This document shows, piece after piece, positions 8,056 to 15,980 of a stretch of 42,663 nucleotides of DNA. The DNA is from Syntrophorhabdus sp. (GTDB lineage Bacteria > Desulfobacterota > Syntrophorhabdia > Syntrophorhabdales > Syntrophorhabdaceae): NCBI GenBank assembly GCA_012719415.1, contig JAAYAK010000214.1, positions 1 to 42,663 of the forward strand, given 5' to 3'. The notes beneath the pieces were generated by a model. That model worked only from the letters and a program-made list of their open reading frames with translations, searched no databases and was not told where the DNA came from. How positions within the stretch are numbered: the stretch's first letter is position 1; each line of letters begins with the position of its first letter. A program made the position numbers and the translations under genes.

Positions 8056-8406
8056 TCAACTCCGTTGAAAGCAATACGCGAGGGCGAACATCAGACCGAG
8101 GCCGATGGCGAAGAACATGAAATGCAGTATGGCTCGCGAGAGCCTTTCCTGAGCCTTTATTTCCGGTATGAGGTCCGAGGCGGCGATGTAGATGAAACTG
8201 CCCGCGCCGAAGAGTACCAGCCCCGACACGCCAAAACTCTGTGACGCGATCCATGCGATCAGCCCTCCCAGGGGAAAGGTCAGGGCCGAGAACAGATTCC
8301 ACAGCAGGGCGCGGCGTTTGGGCCAGCCACCGTGGACAAGGACGCCAAAATCACCCAGTTTCTGAGGAAAAACCCCCGTTGGTTTACTGCCCGGCTTTCT
8401 TTTCAA
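8056..8406 (-). pseudogene. C-terminal fragment of a ZIP-family metal transporter
   Basis: Open frame of 116 codons (TTG start). From about residue 13 it matches the last half of ZIP transporters: FPQKLGDFGVLVHGG, the loop after the metal-binding fifth helix, then RRALLWNLFSALT and two more membrane helices with GSFIYIAASDLIPE. Full ZIP proteins are about 250 residues; the first four helices with the HxxxH metal ligands are absent, and the usual His-Glu before the PQKLGDF motif reads Val-Phe instead. The first dozen codons overlap the tail of the unrelated gene at 8384. This looks like a 5' deletion; alone it could not make a transport path. Confidence 0.75.
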
Positions 8407-8647
8407 GACCGACTATGTACTTCTGGCTTCCGTCGGGATAGGGAGGGTTGCACAATTGCCCATGCCATATGTTGCCCTTATCGTCCCTGAAATAGGCATC
8501 GCAGGATACGCTGTCCTCACCGTCCGGGTTGTCCCGTATGCAGTCGAAACCCGCGCAGGCGGCGACATACTCGACCACCTCGCCATAACCCCCATCGTCA
8601 TCTGACATTCCAGGCGGTATGACCACCATTATGCTTTGACGCCTCAT
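8384..8647 (-). CDS. Conserved-looking hypothetical protein
   Basis: 87 residues from ATG at 8647, chosen because GGAGG lies eight bases upstream; an in-frame GTG at 8731 would add 28 residues. It is acidic with no signal peptide or membrane helix. Visible features are VVIPPG near the start, GGYGEVVEYV, and a pair of short segments with Cys (ACAGFDCIRD and SVSCDAYF) before WHGQLCNPPYPDG. I do not recognise the family. First gene of the five-gene minus-strand series; it overlaps the ZIP remnant by 23 bases. Confidence 0.7.
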   Translation of the reverse strand: MRRQSIMVVIPPGMSDDDGGYGEVVEYVAACAGFDCIRDNPDGEDSVSCDAYFRDDKGNIWHGQLCNPPYPDGSQKYIVGLEKKAGQ

Positions 8648-8768
8648 CTCTTCATCCTCCGGCTCCTGTTGAGACACGCCTAAATGGTAATCCGATAACC
8701 CGAGGCATATCAACAGGATTCTATCCTCCACGCGCTCCCTTCGACGCGTTGGTTCTCAGGGATAGCAG

Positions 8769-8796
8769 TTGACAACGTTTCGCCCCTTAATGTAAA
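8769..8796 (+). promoter_or_regulatory. Promoter of the sulfatase maturase
   Basis: TTGACA (8769-8774) and TGTAAA (8791-8796), spacer 16, about 25 bases before the gene. The sequence TTGACAACGTTTC..CC..TAATGTAAA..TTTGG.AAAA parallels the arylsulfatase promoter at 1691-1717. Confidence 0.6.
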
Positions 8797-8821
8797 TAGA
8801 ATTTGGTAAAAGGGGAGGGAA

Positions 8822-10075
8822 ATGGCAGCGGAAGGCATTCATGTTATCGCTAAACCCATCGGTCCATCGTGCAATCTCCGATGCGAGTATTGCTTTTACC
8901 TCGAGAAGCACGGACTCTATCCTGAGGACGAGAAATACCGCATGACCGATGGCGTCCTTCGCGCCTTCATCGCCAACCATGTCGCGTCTCAGCCGACCCC
9001 CGTCGTCGAGTTTGTCTGGCAGGGCGGCGAGCCAACCCTTCTGGGACTCGATTTTTTCCGGCGCGTCGTCGAGCTCCAGAGGTCTCTTGGGGGCGCAAAG
9101 ACTATCACCAATTCCCTGCAGACGAACGGGACGCTCCTCACCGATGAATGGTGCTCCTTCCTGAAAAAAGAGAATTTCATGGTCGGTATCAGTCTCGACG
9201 GACCGAGGGAGGTCCACGACCGCTATCGCCGCGACCGCAAGGGAGAGGGCACCTTCGACGCCGTCATGCGGGGCCTCAGGCTCCTGCAGAAACACGGGAT
9301 CGAATACAACGTTCTTGCCTGTGTCGGGAGGGATACGGCCCGCCGGCCCCTCGACGTGTATCATTTCTTCAAGTCCGAGGGCATCGAGTTCATCCAGTTC
9401 ACACCGGTGGTGGAGCGCCTGGCGGACAGGGCCGGGGAGGACAGAGGCCTCAAGCTTGCCGGCCCCGCCGCCCTCGACAGGAAGGGGGAGGAGGCCAGGG
9501 TCGCTCCATGGTCGGTCGTTCCCGAAGAGTACGGCGATTTCCTCATAGCCGTTTACGAGGAATGGGTCCGCAACGACGTGGGCAGGGTGTTCGTCATGAA
9601 CTTCGAGTGGGCGCTGAACGCCTGGATCGGCAACCCTTCACCGGTCTGTGTTCACGCTGAGCGGTGCGGCCGGTCACTCGTCGTGGAACACAACGGGGAC
9701 GTTTACGCCTGCGATCATAGTGTCTATCCCGAATACAGGCTGGGCAACATCGGGACCGACAGGCTGACCGACCTGGCGGAAAGGTCGCTGCGGTCGGGGT
9801 TCGGGATCGCCAAGGAGACCGCGCTGCCTCGCTGGTGCAGGGAGTGTGACGTGCTTCGGGCATGCCGGGGGGGATGTCCCAAGCACCGCTTCATGACGAC
9901 CCCTTACGATGAACCCGGGCTTCACTACCTCTGCGAAGGGTACAGGAAGTTCTTTCTCCACATCAGAAAGTACTGCAGCGCCATGGCCCAGCTGCTGGAG
10001 AACGGCATCCCCGTCGCGCGGATCATGGACGCCATGAAGGGACCCCTGGTAATACGGCGCGGTCACAAGAGCTGA
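8822..10075 (+). CDS. Anaerobic sulfatase-maturating enzyme (radical SAM, SPASM)
   Basis: 417 residues. The radical-SAM cluster is CNLRCEYCFYLEK (C17, C21, C24), typical of anSME, with FVWQGGEPTLLG for SAM binding. The C-terminal SPASM part carries the further Cys set for two auxiliary clusters, including VYACDHSVYP, LPRWCRECDVLRACRGGCPKHRF and HYLCEGYRKFF. Members oxidise the active-site Cys or Ser of sulfatases to formylglycine without oxygen. The serine-type arylsulfatase at 1758 is the obvious client, and the two share a promoter design. Ribosome site AGGGGAGG. The general SPASM peptide-modifying class is the alternative, but the N-terminal motif and the nearby client favour anSME. Confidence 0.92.
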   Translation: MAAEGIHVIAKPIGPSCNLRCEYCFYLEKHGLYPEDEKYRMTDGVLRAFIANHVASQPTPVVEFVWQGGEPTLLGLDFFRRVVELQRSLGGAKTITNSLQTNGTLLTDEWCSFLKKENFMVGISLDGPREVHDRYRRDRKGEGTFDAVMRGLRLLQKHGIEYNVLACVGRDTARRPLDVYHFFKSEGIEFIQFTPVVERLADRAGEDRGLKLAGPAALDRKGEEARVAPWSVVPEEYGDFLIAVYEEWVRNDVGRVFVMNFEWALNAWIGNPSPVCVHAERCGRSLVVEHNGDVYACDHSVYPEYRLGNIGTDRLTDLAERSLRSGFGIAKETALPRWCRECDVLRACRGGCPKHRFMTTPYDEPGLHYLCEGYRKFFLHIRKYCSAMAQLLENGIPVARIMDAMKGPLVIRRGHKS

Positions 10076-10168
10076 TATTTCAAAATGATCCAGCTGATAT
10101 CATGGAGAACACAACCCGGACCGGAGACCCTGGAGTACAGGAAGCTCAGCGGTTTGTCGGCCAGGCGA

Positions 10169-11041
10169 TCAAGCTGACCGGGATACCCGGTCGACTCGCG
10201 TTCCAGGGGACCTCCTGGCTACAATTGCGAATTCACTGCTCTCGCTGTCGAACGGTGTGCCGGCGACATCGGAGAAGAGGGATTCGGTCTCGAAGCCGCA
10301 TTCCGCGAATTCTCTTTTCAGGGTTTCGGGACTGAAGTACTGGAGCCAGTTGTAAATGGTCCTTGTGCGGTGAGGCTCAACGATCGTGTACTTGTCGAGC
10401 ACCACCTTCTCCGTCTCGTACTTGAAAACGTTGAGGAATTCGCAATATTTTTCCGCCGACCAGAAGCCGCCCGGGAGATCTGGTTCGTACGTGGCGGTCT
10501 CCTTGCGACTTTCGAAGGCTTTCAAGGAATAGGCATCGAGGAGAACGTGGCCGCCCGGTTCGAGGATCTTGCCGAACTTTGCGAGCATCCTCCTTCTCTG
10601 GACGGGACTCAGCGCGCAATAGTCGCACATTATCATCATGACGAGGTCGAAGCGTTCGTCCGTCTCGAAGTCCAGGTAATCCTCGTTGATATAGTCGACC
10701 GACAAACCTCCCACCGCCGCCTCTTTCGCGTAGGCTATGGACCTCGGGGAGAAGTCTATACCGGTCACGCGGAGACCTTTTCTTGCCAGCCGCGTCGTGT
10801 ACAATCCCGGGCCGCACCCGAAGTCGGCTACCTTCATGCCGGCGGTCAGCGCGAAATGATCGGCGATCCACTCGACGGAACGTTCTATGAAAGTTTGATT
10901 GCGCGAAGCCGCATTGACGCCGGGGTCAAGGTGGAGTGACAGCATCTGTCGCGATGTGTGCCCGTCCGTCCACAGATCGCGCGCCGTATAGAATTCAAAC
11001 GGCTCCGGACGGGAATTGATCTCCTCAAGCTCCGCAAACAC
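10169..11041 (-). CDS. SAM-dependent methyltransferase
   Basis: 290 residues with a GTG start at 11041 (AGGAGGGAG about ten bases ahead). Motif I VADFGCGPGLYTTRLA (about 70-85), motif II acidic GIDFSPRSIAYA, and ILEPGGHVLLDAY are the class I methyltransferase set. An N-terminal region of about 65 residues (WTDGHTSRQMLSLHLDP) precedes the fold, as in a known group of uncharacterised methyltransferases. Substrate unknown. It converges with the sulfatase maturase; about 90 bases separate them. Confidence 0.88.
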   Translation of the reverse strand: MFAELEEINSRPEPFEFYTARDLWTDGHTSRQMLSLHLDPGVNAASRNQTFIERSVEWIADHFALTAGMKVADFGCGPGLYTTRLARKGLRVTGIDFSPRSIAYAKEAAVGGLSVDYINEDYLDFETDERFDLVMMIMCDYCALSPVQRRRMLAKFGKILEPGGHVLLDAYSLKAFESRKETATYEPDLPGGFWSAEKYCEFLNVFKYETEKVVLDKYTIVEPHRTRTIYNWLQYFSPETLKREFAECGFETESLFSDVAGTPFDSESSEFAIVARRSPGTRVDRVSRSA

Positions 11042-11174
11042 CGCGGTTTCTCCCTCCTGGGGCGGTATGGTTTGGGTCTATTTTCCCAGAATCCTTCCGG
11101 GCATGCAAATGGAATATGGGGCACATCCTCATTGAAAGGCAACTCGATTCCTTCGAATATCGCCGACCTGACCC

Positions 11175-11588
11175 TTAAGGGTTTGTGATCTCGGGGCCGA
11201 GTCCGAAATACGGCGATTGGCCTTGCTGGAAGGCTTCCAGGGTAAACTCGTAATCCCACACGTTGGCCCAGTTGAACTTGTAGCGTTCCATGACTTCCGG
11301 GCTTGTGATGTGCCGAAGGACGTGGTTCGGTTGAACGCCGTCCTTCAGGAAGATTGCCGGACTGCCAAGAAATCGGACCAGGTCGGCTGTTGATGGAATA
11401 GGTTCCCCCAGCTGGATCTTGACAATGTCTATATCGTCAACGATCCCGTCCCAGGTGGAGAACAGGAAATTGTAGACATCTTCACTCGGTATGTGGCGCC
11501 TCTTGCCCTGGTCGATCAGATAGATCGGGAAGGTGCCGGGGAGCCGCACCCGCAAACCGTTCAGGTCTGGCCGCAGATCTATTTCCAT
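11175..11588 (-). CDS. Hypothetical protein with two related Trp/Phe segments
   Basis: 137 residues, strong AAGGAGG before the ATG. No signal peptide. Two similar blocks can be seen: IYLIDQGKRRHIPSEDVYNF followed by a WDGIVDDIDI segment, and IFLKDGV..LRHITSPEVMERY followed by FNWANVW. The pattern (a displayed ligand or value, then basic residues, then I-P/T-S-x-x-V/T-Y) repeats in other bacterial proteins I have seen, but I cannot name the family. It lies between a methyltransferase and an alpha-amylase on the same strand. Confidence 0.75.
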   Translation of the reverse strand: MEIDLRPDLNGLRVRLPGTFPIYLIDQGKRRHIPSEDVYNFLFSTWDGIVDDIDIVKIQLGEPIPSTADLVRFLGSPAIFLKDGVQPNHVLRHITSPEVMERYKFNWANVWDYEFTLEAFQQGQSPYFGLGPEITNP

Positions 11589-11710
11589 AGTCCATTCCTC
11601 CTTATTGCGTTATGAATCCCTGGAGTTGCCTGTATTCGCGACACTTGTCTCGGTGGCTGAGATCACCCCGCCCGTCATTCAAGGGTGCTCCACGCATTTT
11701 TTCACCGAAT

Positions 11711-13048
11711 CTACGATTCCGGCCCGTAGACCACATAGCCCCTGGGCGGCGCCTCGACCTGGCACCATCCGTTCCCGTCGGTGGTGACCGTCGCCGGGCT
11801 CGTCGATGAATATCTTCCCCGCCAGGCCAGCGGTTTCAGCATCTTGTTCGGGAAGACCGTTCTTACCCTTTGCGAAACCGTCTCGCCCATGTTGTTCAGG
11901 GTGAACACCAGCCCCGGCTGATCCCCGAACCCGGTTCGCTCCATAACGTAGAAGACGTCATCGACATAGAGGACATTGGTGCCCCCTCCGGCGCGGCTCT
12001 CGTGGACCTTGGTCAGCCGTTCGATCCCGCTTGATTGTCCGGGCTCGGCCAAGCCGTAAGTGGACCAGTCTTTCCAGAAAACGCAGGGATACCCTTCATG
12101 TGTCAGGATGTACGCGTAGGCCATCATCTTGTCGTTGATGATCTCGTCGGAGCCGTCCCCGCGGAAGTCGTGGTTGTCCACGAAGGTCACCGCCTCGAAG
12201 GGCCGGTCCTTGGAAAGCACGCCGCCATTGGCAAGGTTTCGAAGGCTGAAGCCGTATGTGTCGCACATGTCCTTCAGCCGGTACCGGAGAGGGAAGTCGA
12301 AGGCGCCGACCCGGTGTTCAGCCCAGGCGTTTACCGAGTCGAGCCAGTTATCGATGCAATTGTCGCCGTCCCAGCACTCTCCGACGCCGAAGATGCTAAC
12401 GGGTTGACCACCCCGTTTGTATTTTCGGTCGTGGATCCCCCGCACGATCCAGGAGCCGAACCCTTTGACGAAGTCATATCTGAAGCCGTCGAAGCCGATC
12501 TCCTCAACGAGCCACCTGGCGTGGTTCAGGATGCCCGCCGAGACGCGGGGATTGATATGGCACAGATCGGGCATGTCGCCGAAGGCGCCGCTGGTGTATT
12601 CCGGAAAAGGGCTGGGGTTGAAACAGGTCCAGTCCCGGGTGAAGAGCTTGCTCGCCGGCTTGAACAGGGTCCACCGCTCCTGCCGGGCGATGGGATTGAA
12701 TTCCTTCCCGTCGGCCCCGTTGTTGTGGTTGAGGACCAGGTCCGCGTAGACCTTCATCCCCTGCTGGTGCGCCGTTTCGATCATAGCCCGCAGTTCATCC
12801 TCCGAGCCGAACCAGGTCTTCACCGATCCTTTCTGGTCGTATTTCCCCAGATCGTAATAATCATAGACGTCATACCCCATCGACATGCCGCCAATGTTGG
12901 CGGCCTTGCTCGCGGGCGGGAGCCAGAGTGCCGTAAAGCCCGCCGCCTTAAGGCTGGGGAGTTTCCCGGCAATGTGATTCCACCAGGTGAACTCCTGTTG
13001 ATCCACCCTGGGGCAGTCCCAGTAGAATCCTTGCATTATGACGCCCAT
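11711..13048 (-). CDS. Cytoplasmic alpha-amylase (GH13)
   Basis: 445 residues starting MGVIMQGFYWDCP; GGAGGGGG lies just ahead, so the longer in-frame extension to 13162 is rejected. All four GH13 regions are present: DLVLNHN, GFRYDFVKG (nucleophile Asp), GVGECW (acid/base Glu) and FVDNHD (transition-state Asp). The start and the run ALWLPPASKA..SMGYDVYDYYDLG resemble the archaeal/plant-type GH13_7 group. There is no signal peptide, so it probably degrades an internal alpha-1,4-glucan such as glycogen. A C-terminal beta domain ends in APPRGYVVYGP. No other glycogen gene is nearby. Confidence 0.95.
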   Translation of the reverse strand: MGVIMQGFYWDCPRVDQQEFTWWNHIAGKLPSLKAAGFTALWLPPASKAANIGGMSMGYDVYDYYDLGKYDQKGSVKTWFGSEDELRAMIETAHQQGMKVYADLVLNHNNGADGKEFNPIARQERWTLFKPASKLFTRDWTCFNPSPFPEYTSGAFGDMPDLCHINPRVSAGILNHARWLVEEIGFDGFRYDFVKGFGSWIVRGIHDRKYKRGGQPVSIFGVGECWDGDNCIDNWLDSVNAWAEHRVGAFDFPLRYRLKDMCDTYGFSLRNLANGGVLSKDRPFEAVTFVDNHDFRGDGSDEIINDKMMAYAYILTHEGYPCVFWKDWSTYGLAEPGQSSGIERLTKVHESRAGGGTNVLYVDDVFYVMERTGFGDQPGLVFTLNNMGETVSQRVRTVFPNKMLKPLAWRGRYSSTSPATVTTDGNGWCQVEAPPRGYVVYGPES

Positions 13049-13465
13049 AATCCCCCTCCATATGCAGGTTCTTGTCCATCTGGCCGGTTTTCGCCGGAGA
13101 TGTCCCACAAAGCGGATCCGAGATAGACGTGTTCTCGGTGCAGCAAAGCCTCTAACAGCCACTCGAAGCCTGATTAGATGTATATCAGGAATATGCTACA
13201 AGAATCAGTTCGTTCTGTCTGTCGCCCAATAAACAATTGTTGTGTAGTAATTCTAACAGCCATCGTGTCGTCATTTCTGAGAACGGGAATCCGTCCAGCT
13301 AAAGAAAAAAAAAGAGGAACCGGAGAGCGATGGGCGCAAAACATCGTCTCCCTGTCTACTGCGCTACGGTTAACAGGGCCTTGAAAAGCGTCTTGAGGAG
13401 ACGCTGTTGTTTCAAGGCCCTCTGAGTCTACGGCACAGCGGGATTCAAAGCGGCAAATGGTTCGT
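13049..13465. other. Intergenic region with a large hairpin
   Basis: About 420 bases with no gene I can support. It holds an A-rich stretch (13300-13320) and the two-part inverted repeat at 13375-13421. A 31-codon frame (13330-13425) runs across that repeat and is judged fortuitous. Confidence 0.5.
13375..13421. repeat. Two-step inverted repeat (structured RNA or terminator)
   Basis: Outer 12-bp perfect stem AGGGCCTTGAAA (13375-13386) with TTTCAAGGCCCT (13410-13421). Inner 7-bp stem AGCGTCT (13387-13393) with AGACGCT (13399-13405), five-base loop, GTTG bulge on one side. No T-run follows on either strand, so it is not a typical terminator. It lies just past the stop of the minus-strand gene at 13466. 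Confidence 0.7.
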
Positions 13466-13669
13466 TTAGTTCGCGCTGCTGAACTTGTCGAGCTCTTCCA
13501 CCATGTTAATTCCCACGAACATGGTGCCTTTCTTGAAGACGGTTCCGGGTGGTACCCTTATTATCTTTCCGGTCTTCATGGTTATGTCTGAGTTTGCGAC
13601 ACAGACCCAGGAACCATCCGGTTTCTTCTCGAATTCCTTCAGATTGACTTTTGCGATCTCGTCTTCCAT
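13466..13669 (-). CDS. Small conserved-looking hypothetical protein (67 aa)
   Basis: Starts at ATG 13669 with GAGGAG seven bases ahead; longer in-frame upstream codons cross the promoter and are rejected. Small, soluble and mixed charge. It has WVCVANSDI, KIIRVPPGTVFKKGTMFVGI and EELDKFSS, reading like a short beta-barrel segment with a Gly-Thr turn. I do not recognise the family. It has its own promoter and probably forms a single-gene transcript. Confidence 0.75.
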   Translation of the reverse strand: MEDEIAKVNLKEFEKKPDGSWVCVANSDITMKTGKIIRVPPGTVFKKGTMFVGINMVEELDKFSSAN

Positions 13670-13704
13670 TGTCCCACTCCTCTTTAAGATTGTTGCAATC
13701 ATAT

Positions 13705-13734
13705 TATATAGTAAACAAACACCGCCTCTGTCAA
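13705..13734 (-). promoter_or_regulatory. Promoter of the 67-residue gene
   Basis: TTGACA (13734-13729) with TATATA/TATAAT (within 13710-13703), spacer 18 to TATATA, about 35 bases before the start codon in an AT-rich island. Confidence 0.55.
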
Positions 13735-13787
13735 GAACCAAAGTGGCCCCGGGCTGGATCAGCGAGTGCCTGATCATCTTCTGCGAC

Positions 13788-13928
13788 ACGCCCTCAGGAG
13801 GGTGCAAGCTATCGGGTTGGGGCAAAGACCTCTCGAAGATGGTCCTCGACGAATACACGATGACCAAGCCCATCTATATCGATCTCACGGGCGAACGCGT
13901 GAAGCCCCGGTGCGGATTGCTGAGATAG
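13788..13928 (+). pseudogene. C-terminal relic of an aldehyde dehydrogenase
   Basis: One reading frame ends PSGGCKLSGWGKDLS..LDEYTMTKPIYIDLTGE, which is the final part of NAD(P)-dependent aldehyde dehydrogenases (the usual form is PFGG-K-SG-GRE, then LDxYxxxKxVYxxL). Only about 40 residues are left, with no start, no catalytic Cys or NAD fold, and unrelated sequence before it. It is not related to the intact mmsA at 29617, whose end is different. A decayed gene or rearrangement end. Confidence 0.65.
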
Positions 13929-13943
13929 GCGAAGCCGCAGCCC

Positions 13944-13972
13944 TTGTCGAATTGCGGGAGATACGGTAGAAT
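13944..13972 (+). promoter_or_regulatory. Promoter of the periplasmic-binding/PAS sensor
   Basis: TTGTCG (13944-13949), 17-base spacer, TAGAAT (13967-13972), about 50 bases before the start codon. Confidence 0.5.
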
Positions 13973-14021
13973 TTGTTGTGATGGCCGTTGCGGCGGGGTG
14001 GCGCGGAAACGAGATGATGAG

Positions 14022-15857
14022 ATGATGGACCGGCGCGGTATAAAGTGTTCAATCTGGTGTGCGTGCGCGCTGGTCGTCTTGTTGGCGTTGTGCGTTCCTC
14101 ACACCCTGGGTGCCCGGCAGGGCGCCAGGATCCTGCTCATCAATTCCTATCACGACGGGTTCAAGTGGTCCGACGACATCGTTTCCGGGGTGAGGTCGGT
14201 CCTCGGCAAGGACGATGACCTGAGGATCGAGTACATGGACGCGCGCAGGATCTCCACCCCGGAATACCTCCGCAGCCTGCGGGAGTCTTTCCGTATCAAG
14301 TTCAGGGGTCATCGGTACGACGTGGTCATCGTTTCCGACGACCCGGCCCTCGACCTGATACTGGACCTCGGAGAAGACCTCTTTCCCTCCACGCCCGTCG
14401 TGTTCTGCGGGATCAACGATTTCTCGGACGCGAGGTTGATGGGGAAAACCCCGTACACGGGGGTTGTCGAAGAGATAGACATCAAGGGCACCCTGGATGC
14501 GGCCCACGCGCTGCATCCGACGGCGGTGAGAGTGATCGCTCCCGTCAACTCCAACGTGACGGGAATCTCCAACAGGCACCTGCTGGAGGCCACGATCCCC
14601 GCCTTCAAGGGCGTATTCGAGTTCGAGATAGTGGAGGACCCCGAGCTTGGGCCCTTCCTTGAACGCTTGAAGGGCCTGCGAAAGGATGAGCACGTCATCC
14701 TGCTCACGGGGAGGTTCCGGTCGTCGGCCGGCGAGGGGATACCAATAGAGACGAGCACGCCTGAGATCGCTAAGGAGGGCATCCCTGTCTACAGCATGTG
14801 GGAGTACTACCTGGGTCACGGCATTGTCGGCGGAATGCTCACCAACGGTTTCTACCAGGGGAAGACGGCCGGCGAGATCGCCCGGAGGATCCTCGGCGGC
14901 GAAAAAGACATCCCGGTGGTCAGGAGGAGCCCCAATCAGTATACCTTCGATTTCAGGCAGCTTGAGCTCTTCGGCATCGAGGAGGACCTGCTGCCGGCGG
15001 GGAGCGTCGTCGTCAACAAACCGGTGTCTTTCTATGCCAGGCACGCCGACGCCGTTCACGCGGGCGCGGGCATCATCCTTTTTTGCCTCGCCGCCGTAGC
15101 CTTCCTGTCGATCCTTGTGGTCAAGAAGAACAGGGCCGAAAGGGAACTGCGCCGCTATCAGGACAACCTGGAGGTACTGGTGGAGGAAAGGACCGAGAGG
15201 CTGAACTTCGCCAACGCTTCATTGACCGCGGAGATACGGGAGCGGGAACAGGTCGAGGCGGCGCTCAGGGAGAGCGAGGAGAAGTACCGCATACTCATAG
15301 AAAAGGCGAACGAGGCGGTCATCATCGTGCAGGATGAGGTCCTCGTCTTCGCCAACCCCAGGGCGTACGAGCTCGCGGGTGTACCGGCAGGGACCCTGGA
15401 AGGAAGACCTTTCGTCGATCTCATCTGGCCCGAGGACAGGGACATGGTCATGGGGAAGTACAGGAAGCGGATCGCCGGCGAAAGCGTGCCCGACGCCTAC
15501 GATTTCAGGCTCGTCGGCCCCGGGGGCGCGTTCATCTGGGTTTTCCTGTCCGCCACCACGGTCCTCTGGAAAGGCAGACCGGCGACACTTAACCTGCTGA
15601 CGGACATATCGGACCGCAAGCTCGCGGAAGAGGAACGGGAAAGACTCATCGCCGAGCTTCAGGACGCCCTTTCCCAGGTCAAGACATTGAGCGGACTGCT
15701 CCCCATTTGCGCCTCGTGCAAGAGGATACGGAACGACGACGGCACCTGGGAGCAGATGGAGGCGTACATAAGGGACCGGTCGGAAGCGAAGTTCTCCCAC
15801 GGCATCTGCCCCGAGTGTGCCGGGAAACTCTACGCGGACCGATCCCGGAAGAAATGA
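14022..15857 (+). CDS. Membrane sensor: periplasmic ABC-type binding domain, PAS, C-terminal CxxC/CPxC module
   Basis: 611 residues from the ATG pair at 14022/14025; the ribosome site is weak. Order: signal peptide (1-31), an ABC_sub_bind-like periplasmic domain (about 35-340, beginning ILLINSYHDGFKWSDD), one membrane helix (about 345-366), coiled coil, PAS domain (about 425-540), a second short coiled coil, then a terminal module with C563-x2-C566 and C596-PE-C599. No kinase, GGDEF or HTH is present, so the output must be the Cys module or a partner protein. A ligand bound outside is presumably relayed inside. The same module ends the proteins at 22004 and 33695. It converges on the FIST/kinase operon, about 120 bases apart. 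Confidence 0.88.
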   Translation: MMDRRGIKCSIWCACALVVLLALCVPHTLGARQGARILLINSYHDGFKWSDDIVSGVRSVLGKDDDLRIEYMDARRISTPEYLRSLRESFRIKFRGHRYDVVIVSDDPALDLILDLGEDLFPSTPVVFCGINDFSDARLMGKTPYTGVVEEIDIKGTLDAAHALHPTAVRVIAPVNSNVTGISNRHLLEATIPAFKGVFEFEIVEDPELGPFLERLKGLRKDEHVILLTGRFRSSAGEGIPIETSTPEIAKEGIPVYSMWEYYLGHGIVGGMLTNGFYQGKTAGEIARRILGGEKDIPVVRRSPNQYTFDFRQLELFGIEEDLLPAGSVVVNKPVSFYARHADAVHAGAGIILFCLAAVAFLSILVVKKNRAERELRRYQDNLEVLVEERTERLNFANASLTAEIREREQVEAALRESEEKYRILIEKANEAVIIVQDEVLVFANPRAYELAGVPAGTLEGRPFVDLIWPEDRDMVMGKYRKRIAGESVPDAYDFRLVGPGGAFIWVFLSATTVLWKGRPATLNLLTDISDRKLAEEERERLIAELQDALSQVKTLSGLLPICASCKRIRNDDGTWEQMEAYIRDRSEAKFSHGICPECAGKLYADRSRKK

Positions 15858-15980
15858 ACCCGTTTACCGAAGCCCTCATTGCTCCAACCCCGATTGGCCG
15901 CCGGTGTGGCCGGGCCCATGTGCTTTGTGCCGGGGATATGAGCATGCTGAGGGCGTTCCCGGGACTCTCCGCTCCACCGT

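Noticed and set aside
12035-13126. 363-codon plus-strand frame opposite the amylase
   Set aside because: Antisense of an intact GH13 gene with all four active-site regions; no ribosome site and no domain.
13330-13425. 31-codon basic ORF with a weak ribosome site across the hairpin
   Set aside because: It is largely made by the inverted repeat itself, and nothing else supports it.
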